A stretch of 16,637 nucleotides of DNA from JAMOBE01 sp039908285 (GTDB lineage: Bacteria; Pseudomonadota; Alphaproteobacteria; Rhodospirillales; Rhodospirillaceae): positions 1 through 16,637 of the forward strand of contig JAMOBE010000082.1 in NCBI GenBank assembly GCA_039908285.1, read 5' to 3'. The notes under the pieces are model-generated. The model ran no database searches. It was not told where the DNA came from and saw nothing but the letters and a program-made list of their open reading frames with translations. This document shows positions 1 to 5,895 of this stretch, in pieces. Made by a program: the position numbers and the translations under genes. Position 1 is the stretch's first letter. Each line of letters opens with the position of its first letter.

Positions 1-136
1 CAACGACAAGCTCTATGGCGGTGCCGGCAATGACGTTCTGCAGGGCGGCGACGGCAACGACAAGCTCTATGGCGGTGCCGGCAATGACGTGCTGCAGGGC
101 GGCGACGGCAACGACAGGCTCTATGGCGGTGCCGGC
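1..136 (+). repeat. 54-bp tandem repeat, about 2.5 copies, inside the RTX gene
   Basis: Bases 1-54 and 55-108 differ at only one position, and 109-136 begins a third copy that then diverges. Each unit encodes two RTX nonapeptides (18 residues). More copies probably lie upstream of the window edge. The near identity at DNA level suggests recent expansion or gene conversion. Confidence 0.9.
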
Positions 137-586
137 GCCGACACCCTGGACGGTGGGACGGGCACCGACGCCATGGATGGCGGGGTCGGCAACGACACCT
201 TCATCACCCGGCATGACGACGCCGCGCCGGAGCATCATGGCCACGACGACCACGACGACCACGGTCGCGGCCACGACGACCACGACGACCACGGTCGCGG
301 CCACGACGACGCGCAGGGCGTGGTCCATGGGGGCGAGGGGACCGACCTTCTCGCCATCTTCGATAGCCAGGGCATGCATGGCGACTGGACGGTGCAGTGG
401 TCCCATGACGGCACCTCCGCCACCGCCTCGGTCGACGGCGACAGCGTGTGGACGCTGCATCTGGATCATGGCTCGGCGGTCGTCCATGGCGACACGGCCG
501 ATCTTTCGGCCAACGCCCACGGTTCCGTCGAGTTCGAGGACGGCAGTCAGCTGACCTTCGACAATATCGAAAAGCTGACCTGGTAA
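2..586 (+). CDS. RTX-type calcium-binding secreted protein, C-terminal part (5' end outside window)
   Basis: The reading frame is open from the first bases and ends at TAA 584-586, giving 194 residues of a longer protein. Residues 1-60 are glycine/aspartate nonapeptides of the type GGxGNDxLx (for example GGAGNDVLQ, GGDGNDKLY), the RTX repeat that folds as a calcium-binding beta roll in proteins exported by type I secretion. Next comes an unusual His/Asp-rich stretch (about residues 70-103, two copies of HDDHDDHGRG), then about 90 residues without repeats ending in FDNIEKLTW. RTX proteins carry an uncleaved secretion signal in their last 50-60 residues, and this tail fits that position. The N-terminal effector or adhesin region is not in view, so the function (hemolysin, protease, adhesin or S-layer) cannot be named. 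No type I transporter genes lie downstream in this window. Confidence 0.85.
   Translation, partial: NDKLYGGAGNDVLQGGDGNDKLYGGAGNDVLQGGDGNDRLYGGAGADTLDGGTGTDAMDGGVGNDTFITRHDDAAPEHHGHDDHDDHGRGHDDHDDHGRGHDDAQGVVHGGEGTDLLAIFDSQGMHGDWTVQWSHDGTSATASVDGDSVWTLHLDHGSAVVHGDTADLSANAHGSVEFEDGSQLTFDNIEKLTW
241..310 (+). repeat. 30-bp perfect tandem repeat encoding a His/Asp-rich segment
   Basis: Bases 241-270 and 271-300 are identical, and 301-310 starts a third unit. Each unit codes HDDHDDHGRG. The stretch is inserted between the RTX repeats and the C-terminal domain. The shorter period CCACGACGA is visible inside each unit, so it could have grown by slippage. Confidence 0.9.
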
Positions 587-611
587 AATGGCGTCGTTTC
601 ATACGCATCGT

Positions 612-631
612 CGAAAGTCCCCGGACTTTCG
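612..631. terminator. Perfect inverted repeat between convergent genes, possible bidirectional terminator
   Basis: CGAAAGTC and GACTTTCG flank a CCCG loop, an 8-bp perfect stem. It lies between the stop of the RTX gene (586) and the stop of the HNH gene (642, other strand). There is no T-run on either side, so intrinsic termination is uncertain; position is the main argument. Confidence 0.4.
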
Positions 632-641
632 GCGGTGCGTG

Positions 642-1202
642 TCACGTTTCCAGTTCCGTGTCCCAGTAGAGGAAATCGCGCCAGCTCTGGTGAAGGCGGC
701 TCGGGGGGAATGATCGGCCCATTTCCTGGAGGTGGTAGGCCGTCGGCTGGCGCGGCTCGGTCTTTGGTCGCATGTCCGACTCGGAGGGCAGCCGGTTGCC
801 CTTCTGGACGTTGCAGCGGGCGCAGGCGGTGACGACGTTGGTCCAGGTGGTGCGGCCGCCCCGTGACCTGGGCACGACGTGATCGAAGGTCAGGTCCGGG
901 GTGGGGAAGCGGGTGCCACAGTACTGGCACGAGAACCCGTCACGCAGGAAGACGTTGAAACGGGTGAAGGCCGGCTTTCGGGCTGCCTGGATGTAGTCCT
1001 TGAGGGCGATGACGCTGGGGAGCCGTAGTTCCCGCGTGGGGGAACGGATCACCGTGTCGTATTCGGACACGACGCTGACCCGATCCATGACCACCGCCCT
1101 GACGGTGTCCTGCCATGACCATACGGACAGTGGATAATAGCTGAGCGGCCGGAAATCGGCATTCAGCACCAGGGCCGTATGGCGATCGATCGCCGACGAC
1201 AC
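642..1202 (-). CDS. HNH endonuclease family protein
   Basis: A 186-residue protein with a C-terminal HNH nuclease module. A zinc-ribbon pair C92-x2-C95 precedes LTFDHVVPRSRGG (D107, H108), N122, and a second pair C127-x2-C130 followed by N131 and K134. This is the CxxC-DH-N-CxxCN arrangement of small HNH proteins, with zinc held by the four cysteines and a single-metal active site on the H-N-H residues. The N-terminal ~80 residues (VLNADFRPLSYYPLS) match the layout of a widespread stand-alone bacterial HNH family whose physiological substrate is not known to me. The start is GTG at 1200-1202 with a purine-rich AGAGAGG six bases upstream, a good ribosome site. It is divergent from gluQ and convergent with the RTX gene. 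Nothing nearby suggests a phage, intron or restriction system. Confidence 0.88.
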   Translation of the reverse strand: MSSAIDRHTALVLNADFRPLSYYPLSVWSWQDTVRAVVMDRVSVVSEYDTVIRSPTRELRLPSVIALKDYIQAARKPAFTRFNVFLRDGFSCQYCGTRFPTPDLTFDHVVPRSRGGRTTWTNVVTACARCNVQKGNRLPSESDMRPKTEPRQPTAYHLQEMGRSFPPSRLHQSWRDFLYWDTELET

Positions 1203-1226
1203 GGCAAGCCTCTCTTCGTCTCCGCG

Positions 1227-1256
1227 TTGTCCATCCGACGTTGACGAGTCTATGAT
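1227..1256 (+). promoter_or_regulatory. Candidate sigma-70-type promoter for gluQ
   Basis: TTGTCC (1227-1232) and TATGAT (1251-1256) are separated by 18 bases, in the gap between the divergent HNH gene and gluQ. TATGAT matches the -10 consensus at five of six positions and the -35 box matches at four of six. The predicted start would be near 1263. This is read by eye only. Confidence 0.4.
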
Positions 1257-1283
1257 GGCGTCCGTGCAGAGTTATCGCAAGCC

Positions 1284-2207
1284 ATGCCGAGTCCAGTCTT
1301 TCATGATCATTGTCGGCTCCCCAGGGTCCGGGGTGTGGACGCGCCGACGGTAACTCGTTTCGCGCCCAGCCCGACCGGCTACCTGCACCTTGGGCATGCC
1401 TTCTCGGCTCTGTTCGCGGCGGAGTCGGCGCGGCGCCATGGGGGCCGCTTTCTCCTGCGCGTCGAGGACATCGACGGCACCCGCTGCCGGCCGGAGTTCG
1501 AGACGGCACTGCTGGAGGACCTGGCCTGGCTTGGCCTGTCGTGGGAGGCCCCGGTGCGCCGCCAGTCCGACCACATGGACGATTATCGGGCCGCCCTCGA
1601 CCGGCTTGGGGATCTGGGGCTGCTCTACCCGTGCTTTTGCAGCCGCCGGGAGATTCAGGCCGAGATCGCGGCCATGGGCGCCGCTCCCCATGGCCCCGAC
1701 GGCCCGGTCTACCCCGGCGCCTGCCGCCGTCTGCCGGCGGACGAGCGGCGGCGGCGACGGGAGGAGGGACTGCCGTTCGCCCTGCGCCTCGACATGGAGC
1801 GGGCGACGGCCCTGGTTGGTCCCCTGACGTGGGTTGACCGGGGGCGTGGGCCGCTGACGGCCGAGCCGGGCCTGTTCGGCGACGTGGTGCTGGCGCGTCG
1901 GGAAACTCCGGCCAGCTATCACCTGGCGGTGACGATGGACGACCATCTCCAGGGAGTGACACTGGTCACCCGCGGCGAGGACCTGTTCCACGCCACCCAC
2001 GTCCATCGACTGTTGCAGGCGGTGCTGGGCCTCGATACGCCCGAGTACCACCATCACCCGCTGATCATAGGCGCCGATGGCCGCCGCCTGGCCAAGCGCG
2101 ACAGGGCGGCGACGCTCCGCGACCTGCGGGCCGCCGGCGAAACGCCCCAGGGAATACGGGAGAGGCTGGGGCTCACTCCACCAGGGTCGTCTCGCTGTCC
2201 GTGGTGA
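1284..2207 (+). CDS. gluQ: Glutamyl-Q tRNA(Asp) synthetase
   Basis: A truncated glutamyl-tRNA synthetase paralogue (307 residues; about 300 is usual) that attaches glutamate to the queuosine at position 34 of tRNA-Asp instead of charging tRNA-Glu. Visible class I features are RFAPSPTGYLHLGH (HIGH-type motif at 35-38), LRVEDID, and the KMSKS-like LAKRD (269-273). The zinc-site signature of the family is present: C117-F-C119 followed by Y143-x3-C147 in VYPGACR. The anticodon-binding domain of true GluRS is absent, which defines the family. The ATG at 1284 gives a 22-residue leader before RFAPSPTG; the GTG at 1335 (reading MDAPTVTRFAPS) would give a more typical N-terminus with AGGG about nine bases upstream and is a serious alternative. 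The last 35 bases overlap the 3' end of the convergent response regulator gene. Confidence 0.93.
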   Translation: MPSPVFHDHCRLPRVRGVDAPTVTRFAPSPTGYLHLGHAFSALFAAESARRHGGRFLLRVEDIDGTRCRPEFETALLEDLAWLGLSWEAPVRRQSDHMDDYRAALDRLGDLGLLYPCFCSRREIQAEIAAMGAAPHGPDGPVYPGACRRLPADERRRRREEGLPFALRLDMERATALVGPLTWVDRGRGPLTAEPGLFGDVVLARRETPASYHLAVTMDDHLQGVTLVTRGEDLFHATHVHRLLQAVLGLDTPEYHHHPLIIGADGRRLAKRDRAATLRDLRAAGETPQGIRERLGLTPPGSSRCPW

Positions 2208-2712
2208 TCAGTCCGGTCTGGCGGGTGCGGCGCTCTTCGCCGGGGAGGGGGGGGGAGGAGGCGGTCTTCCTCCGGCGGTCGGGGCCGAAGAAGCCGTCGG
2301 CACGGACGAACGGGCGCGGCCTCTGCAGGACGCCGAAGACCCGTGACATCAGCATGCGGGCGGAAATGGGCTTGGCGATGAACTCGTTGACGCCGGCGTC
2401 GCGGGCCGCCGCCATCATGCCGGCATCGGCGTAACCGGTGATCATGATGACGGGGGTGAGGGGATCGGGGGGGCCGGCGGCGTTGCGCAGAGTCCGGACG
2501 AAGTCCAGTCCGTTCATGGGCGCCATCTTCCAGTCGACGATGACCAGGTCGGCGGGGAAGGTGCGCAGGCGCTCCAGGGCGTCGGCGCCATCCTCCGCCT
2601 CGACGATGTCGCGGATGCCGAGCGAGCGGAGCACGGTCCGCACCAGGAGCCGGAACTGCGGATTGTCTTCGGCGATCAGCACCTTCACTTCACGGCCGTC
2701 GAACGCGACCAT
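2173..2712 (-). CDS. CheY-like response regulator (receiver domain with short basic tail)
   Basis: The first ~130 of 179 residues are a receiver domain. Acidic E15/D16 (LIAEDN), phosphoacceptor D60 in VIVDWKM, switch T92 (MITGY) and K114 in FIAKPIS are all present, so it should be phosphorylated by a histidine kinase. There is no DNA-binding or enzymatic output domain. The tail reads FFGPDRRR at 141-148 and then becomes Pro/Glu/Arg/Thr-rich; I recall this FFGPDRRR tail from single-domain regulators of Rhodospirillales, which is memory and not a search result. ATG at 2710-2712 has GGGAGG seven to eight bases upstream. The gene lies 55 bases after the SDR gene on the same strand and could be co-transcribed. 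No kinase gene is nearby, so it is an orphan regulator. A run of nine G/C pairs (2247-2255) sits in the tail. Confidence 0.9.
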   Translation of the reverse strand: MVAFDGREVKVLIAEDNPQFRLLVRTVLRSLGIRDIVEAEDGADALERLRTFPADLVIVDWKMAPMNGLDFVRTLRNAAGPPDPLTPVIMITGYADAGMMAAARDAGVNEFIAKPISARMLMSRVFGVLQRPRPFVRADGFFGPDRRRKTASSPPLPGEERRTRQTGLITTDSETTLVE

Positions 2713-2740
2713 TCCGCACCTCCCGGTCCAAGCTCCCTCA

Positions 2741-2750
2741 GGGTATACCC
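2741..2750. promoter_or_regulatory. 10-bp perfect palindrome upstream of the response regulator
   Basis: GGGTATACCC lies 29 bases upstream of the response regulator start, in the gap after the SDR gene. It could be an operator half or overlap a -10 element (TATACC on the minus strand). No clear -35 partner is seen. Confidence 0.25.
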
Positions 2751-2767
2751 CATCGGTCGGGTATCGG

Positions 2768-3445
2768 TCACCAGGGGACTGACGCTCCGTCGTAGGCCAG
2801 GAAGCGGCCGCTGTCGGCGGAGGAGAGGCCGGCGATCACCGAGCGCATGCCATTCACGCTCCGCGTCGGCGAGATCAGGGCGTGGGGACCGCCCATGTCG
2901 GTCTTCACCCAGCCGGGGTGCAGGACGACGACGATGATGCGGCGCCCCTTGAGGTCCAGCGCCAGGCTGACGCTGGCGGCGTTCAGGGCCGCCTTGGCCG
3001 ACCGGTAGAGATAGGTTCCACCCGAGGCGTTGTCGGCGATGCTGCCCATCTTGCTGGTGATGTTGGCGATGACCGGTCGTGGCGTCGCGGCCAGGTTTTC
3101 CATCAGAAGCTCCGCCAGCCTGATGGGAGCGATGGCGTCCACCCGCAGCACGGTGAGCCACTCGTCCACGTCCAGGCGCCCCAGGGTCTGGTCACCCCTG
3201 CCGTAGACGCCGGCGTTGTTGACCAGAAGGTCGATCGGCCGCCCGGCCAGCCGCCCGGCCAGGGCGCGCATGGACGAGTCGTCGGCGACGTCGAGCGGCT
3301 CCACCTCAACCTTCAGCGCGGCCAGTTCCCGGCTCTGGTCAGGAGACCGGCAGGTGGCGATCACCTGCCATCCGTCGGCGGCGTACTGCTTTGCGAACTC
3401 GAGGCCGATGCCGCGGTTCGCGCCCGTGATCAGGACCGTTCCCAT
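2768..3445 (-). CDS. Short-chain dehydrogenase/reductase (SDR), C-factor-like
   Basis: A classical SDR of 225 residues. The cofactor motif TGANRGIG is at 7-14, NNAG at 76-79, the catalytic serine is in ITSKMGS (S131 or S135), and the YxxxK pair is Y147/K151 in YLYRSAK. LHPGWVKTDMGG (176-186) is the usual substrate-loop entry. The sequence style (MGTVLITGANRGIG, LVNNAGVYG, HPGWVKTDMGG) resembles the group annotated as C-factor or sniffer-like SDRs, NAD(P)-dependent oxidoreductases of mostly unassigned substrate. I place the start at ATG 3443-3445 because the fold begins there; the frame stays open to 3499 but adds 18 residues with no family resemblance. The gene precedes the response regulator on the same strand and is divergent from the unknown gene at 3571. 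Confidence 0.9.
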   Translation of the reverse strand: MGTVLITGANRGIGLEFAKQYAADGWQVIATCRSPDQSRELAALKVEVEPLDVADDSSMRALAGRLAGRPIDLLVNNAGVYGRGDQTLGRLDVDEWLTVLRVDAIAPIRLAELLMENLAATPRPVIANITSKMGSIADNASGGTYLYRSAKAALNAASVSLALDLKGRRIIVVVLHPGWVKTDMGGPHALISPTRSVNGMRSVIAGLSSADSGRFLAYDGASVPW

Positions 3446-3570
3446 GCTTTCCCCAATCCTTTCAGCCGTGTCGGCGATCTGTGATGATCGGTGAGCCACA
3501 GCTTGATTTCCAATCGTTTCTCCCGCAAGGTGTTTCCGCTTCCGCCTCCGAGGAGTAGCGAACTGATTCG

Positions 3571-4986
3571 ATGACCGAGAACGAGACCGAAACCGAGGCC
3601 AAGAAAGTCGTCATCGACGATCGCTCCGGCGATGGCCCTCTGCTGCGCAAGCTCCCGAGGGAAGTGGCGCGGATCACGCGCGCGATCGCCGTGAATTTCC
3701 GCGAGCAGCGGCAGACCCGGCTGGTGCGGGCGAGTCGGCGGATGTACCGGACGCTCCAGGGCCTGGAAGAGGCGGCCATGCCCGGGGATCAGCGGATCCT
3801 GGCCGGCATGAAGTTCGACGCGGCGTTCAACGATGACCGGGCGATCGAGCGTTGCCTGCTGCTGTTCAAGGTGGCCCGCGAGAATGCGGTGATCGAGTTC
3901 CGCACCGGCGCCAAGCGCCGGATCATCGCCAACGACGATGAGCGCTCGATGATCGGGGCCTGCGGCATGTCGGTGGCGGCGTCCGAGCGCTTCTACCTGT
4001 ACCGGGCCGGGCGGCTCATCTTCAAGAACCACAGCAAGGTGCGGTTCAACGCCAAGACCATGCTGACGGACCATACGGTCCTGCCGCGGCTGCGTCTTCT
4101 CGCCTCCATGGAGCCCGATGCCCTTCCCATGCTGCAGATCGCTCTCGGTGAGCGGTTCAAGGAGCTGATCTACCCCGAGAATCAGGTCCGCCTCCAGGCC
4201 ATCGCCCTCCTCAAGTCCTATCATGTGCGGGGACTTTACGAGTCCCTCGGGGCTCGCGCCTCCGATCTCGCCGGGTGGACGCCCGAGTTCATCACCGCCA
4301 TCGCCGAGGCACTGTCCTGTTACGAACAGGTGCGCGACATCGGCCAGTATTTCATGGTGGTCAAGGGGGCGCCGGCGATCCGCGCGCTTGGCAAGTGGAG
4401 TACCCGCGACGTGACCGAAAAGGTCAACGAGGAGTTGACCCGCCGCGGCCGGCCGAAGGTGGTGGGACAGGCGTTCGAAACCGACATCGGCATCGTTCGC
4501 ACCCTGCTGACGGGAGACTTCGCGGCGTTGATGGAACAGCCGCCGGAGCTTCTGGAGGCGGTGCGAATCATGGTCGCGCAGTTGCGCGGGATCACGAAGA
4601 AGAACGAGCGCTCCGACCGCATCGAGGAATTCCGTCTGTTCTGCAAGCGCTACCTGGGCTACATGACGCCGCAGATTCTGAACTCGCTCCACCTTCTCGA
4701 CGTCGGGGAAGGTGACGCCGCACCGCCCATATCGTTCCGCGAGGCGCTCGGCATTCTCGAGGGGCTGTGGAGCAAGGAGGGCATCGGCCGCGCCTTCTTC
4801 GAGCAGGCCCTGCCGACCCACCATGGCTCGGCGGCGCTGAAAAATCTGGTGGATGACCTTCTGGTGATGAAGCAGCGCGGTTCGATCAAGGCCAACACCG
4901 ACATCGCCGCGATTCTCAGCGGCTCGGACCTGTTCGACAGCCACCTCATCCCCTTCATGAAGAAGACGTCGCTGGGCCTGATGTAG
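3571..4986 (+). CDS. Conserved-looking protein of unknown function, 471 aa, alpha-helical, cytoplasmic
   Basis: I do not recognise this family. The protein has no signal peptide, no convincing membrane segment and no nucleotide-binding or metal motif that I can see. The N-terminus is acidic and Glu/Thr-rich (MTENETETEA), followed by a basic segment (about 20-60) and then amphipathic helical sequence to the end. Recognisable stretches for searching include FRTGAKRRIIAND, YLYRAGRLIFKNHSK and LHLLDVGEGDAAPP. It is coding rather than spurious: 1.4 kb uninterrupted, an ordinary amino-acid composition, strong third-position GC, and no competing gene. An in-frame TAG at 3556-3558 limits the start to ATG 3571; GAGGAG (3550-3555) lies 15 bases upstream, rather far for a ribosome site. 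It stands alone, divergent from the SDR gene and convergent with a tRNA. Confidence 0.85.
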   Translation: MTENETETEAKKVVIDDRSGDGPLLRKLPREVARITRAIAVNFREQRQTRLVRASRRMYRTLQGLEEAAMPGDQRILAGMKFDAAFNDDRAIERCLLLFKVARENAVIEFRTGAKRRIIANDDERSMIGACGMSVAASERFYLYRAGRLIFKNHSKVRFNAKTMLTDHTVLPRLRLLASMEPDALPMLQIALGERFKELIYPENQVRLQAIALLKSYHVRGLYESLGARASDLAGWTPEFITAIAEALSCYEQVRDIGQYFMVVKGAPAIRALGKWSTRDVTEKVNEELTRRGRPKVVGQAFETDIGIVRTLLTGDFAALMEQPPELLEAVRIMVAQLRGITKKNERSDRIEEFRLFCKRYLGYMTPQILNSLHLLDVGEGDAAPPISFREALGILEGLWSKEGIGRAFFEQALPTHHGSAALKNLVDDLLVMKQRGSIKANTDIAAILSGSDLFDSHLIPFMKKTSLGLM

Positions 4987-4999
4987 GGAGACACTCCGA

Positions 5000-5038
5000 A
5001 CAGCCCGGGGACCGCCCGCGAGGGGGGGGCGCTGCTGT
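5000..5038. terminator. Weak hairpin between the unknown gene and tRNA-Leu
   Basis: ACAGC (5000-5004) and GCTGT (5034-5038) flank a G/C-rich stretch with further partial pairing. It lies between two convergent transcripts, so a bidirectional terminator is plausible, but the stem is interrupted and there is no clear T-run. Confidence 0.2.
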
Positions 5039-5067
5039 CCGGCGTTGCGTGAGGTGTTGAACTCATC

Positions 5068-5154
5068 TGGTGCGGTCGAGAAGACTCGAACTTCCACGGG
5101 GTTTCCCCCACAGCGACCTCAACGCTGCGCGTCTACCAGTTCCGCCACGACCGC
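5068..5154 (-). tRNA. tRNA-Leu (anticodon GAG)
   Basis: On the minus strand GCGGTCG pairs with CGACCGC as a perfect 7-bp acceptor stem, followed by discriminator A (5071) and an encoded CCA (5068-5070). The anticodon stem CAGCG/CGCTG encloses the loop TTGAGGT, giving anticodon GAG at 5118-5120, which reads CUC and CUU leucine codons. A long variable arm (GGGG-AAA-CCCC) marks it as a class II tRNA, consistent with leucine. The T-arm contains TTCGAGT between GGAAG and CTTCT, and the D-loop has AACTGGTAGA. All arms fold without mismatch except one G-U. The gene is convergent with the unknown gene and divergent from lipB. Confidence 0.97.
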
Positions 5155-5200
5155 ATCGGAGTGGAGCAGGGCTGGAACGCCCACCCCTCCGGCGGGACAG

Positions 5201-5229
5201 GGGATACCAGATCGGCGGCGCCCTGGCAA
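5201..5229 (-). promoter_or_regulatory. Candidate promoter for tRNA-Leu(GAG)
   Basis: On the minus strand TTGCCA (5224-5229) is followed after 17 bases by TATCCC (5201-5206), about 46 bases before the tRNA 5' end. The -35 box matches consensus at five of six positions; the -10 box is weak. The short leader expected between start and mature 5' end would be removed by RNase P. Confidence 0.4.
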
Positions 5230-5265
5230 GGCGCAATTGCGGGCGGGATTGGGAGAGCGCTGGCG

Positions 5266-5895
5266 ATGATCGAGTGGCTGACCAGTTCGGGCCTCGTCGA
5301 CTACGAGGAGGCGGTGGCGTTCATGGAGGCCCGCGTCGCCGCCATCGCCACTGGCTGCGCCGGCGAGATGGTGTGGCTGCTGGAGCATCCCCCCCTCTAT
5401 ACCGCCGGCACCAGCGCCGGGGCGGGGGAACTCCTGGCGCCGGGGCGCTTTCCGGTCTATCGCAGCGGGCGCGGCGGACGCTATACCTACCATGGTCCGG
5501 GACAGAGGGTGGCCTACGTCATGCTTGATGTCGGACGGCGGGGAGGGGATGTGCGCCGATTCGTGTGGTCGCTGGAGGAGTGGGTGATCCGGGCGCTGGC
5601 TCGCCTCGGCGTCGCGGGCGAGCGGCGCGAGGGCCGGGTCGGCATCTGGGTGGTGACCGGGGAGGGGGGGAGAGAGAACAAGATCGCCGCCATCGGCGTG
5701 CGGCTGCGGCGCTGGATCAGCTACCACGGCATCGCCGTCAACGTCGCTCCCGATCTCGAGCACTTCTCGGGCATCATTCCCTGCGGCATTTCCGGACATG
5801 GGGTAACATCATTGACGGCGATGGGCGTCGCGGCGTCCATGGCTCTGGTGGACGAGGCCCTCCGCCAGTCTTTCGAGGAGGTGTTCTCTGACTGA
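5266..5895 (+). CDS. lipB: Octanoyltransferase (lipoate biosynthesis)
   Basis: LipB moves the octanoyl group from acyl carrier protein to lipoyl domains of 2-oxoacid dehydrogenases and the glycine cleavage H protein; LipA then adds sulfur. The family motif RGGRYTYHGPGQ is at 69-80, the catalytic lysine is K139 in ENKIAAIG, and the catalytic cysteine is C173 in IIPCGISGHGVTSL, matching the Cys/Lys dyad of the enzyme. The length of 209 residues is normal. The start is ATG 5266, with GGGAGA (5251-5256) nine bases upstream; the frame is open from a GTG at 5161, but that extension covers the promoter region of the tRNA on the other strand and has no family similarity. The 3' end overlaps the likely start of the antiporter gene by eight bases, which suggests translational coupling. 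Confidence 0.95.
   Translation: MIEWLTSSGLVDYEEAVAFMEARVAAIATGCAGEMVWLLEHPPLYTAGTSAGAGELLAPGRFPVYRSGRGGRYTYHGPGQRVAYVMLDVGRRGGDVRRFVWSLEEWVIRALARLGVAGERREGRVGIWVVTGEGGRENKIAAIGVRLRRWISYHGIAVNVAPDLEHFSGIIPCGISGHGVTSLTAMGVAASMALVDEALRQSFEEVFSD
5875..5881 (+). promoter_or_regulatory. Ribosome binding site supporting a CTG start for the antiporter
   Basis: GAGGAGG lies inside the 3' end of lipB, six bases before CTG 5888-5890. The next in-frame candidate, TTG at 5906, has no purine-rich site at a normal distance, so this site decides the start. Confidence 0.55.

Noticed and set aside
1..136. CRISPR-like array
   Set aside because: The repeats are contiguous with no spacers, stay in frame, and encode RTX nonapeptides.
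642..1202. HNH gene as part of a mobile element or defence system
   Set aside because: No integrase, phage, methylase or toxin genes surround it, and base composition matches its neighbours.
940..2057. Minus-strand frames opposite gluQ
   Set aside because: gluQ has HIGH-like, zinc and KMSKS-like motifs in the right order; the antisense frames have none.
3430..5097. 555-residue open frame on the minus strand
   Set aside because: It is antisense to the 471-aa gene and runs through the tRNA; its composition (rich in His, Arg, Gln, Leu) is typical of the complement of GC-rich coding sequence and no family motif appears.
5161..5265. Longer lipB product from GTG 5161
   Set aside because: The extension covers the tRNA promoter region, has no family similarity, and ATG 5266 has a good ribosome site.
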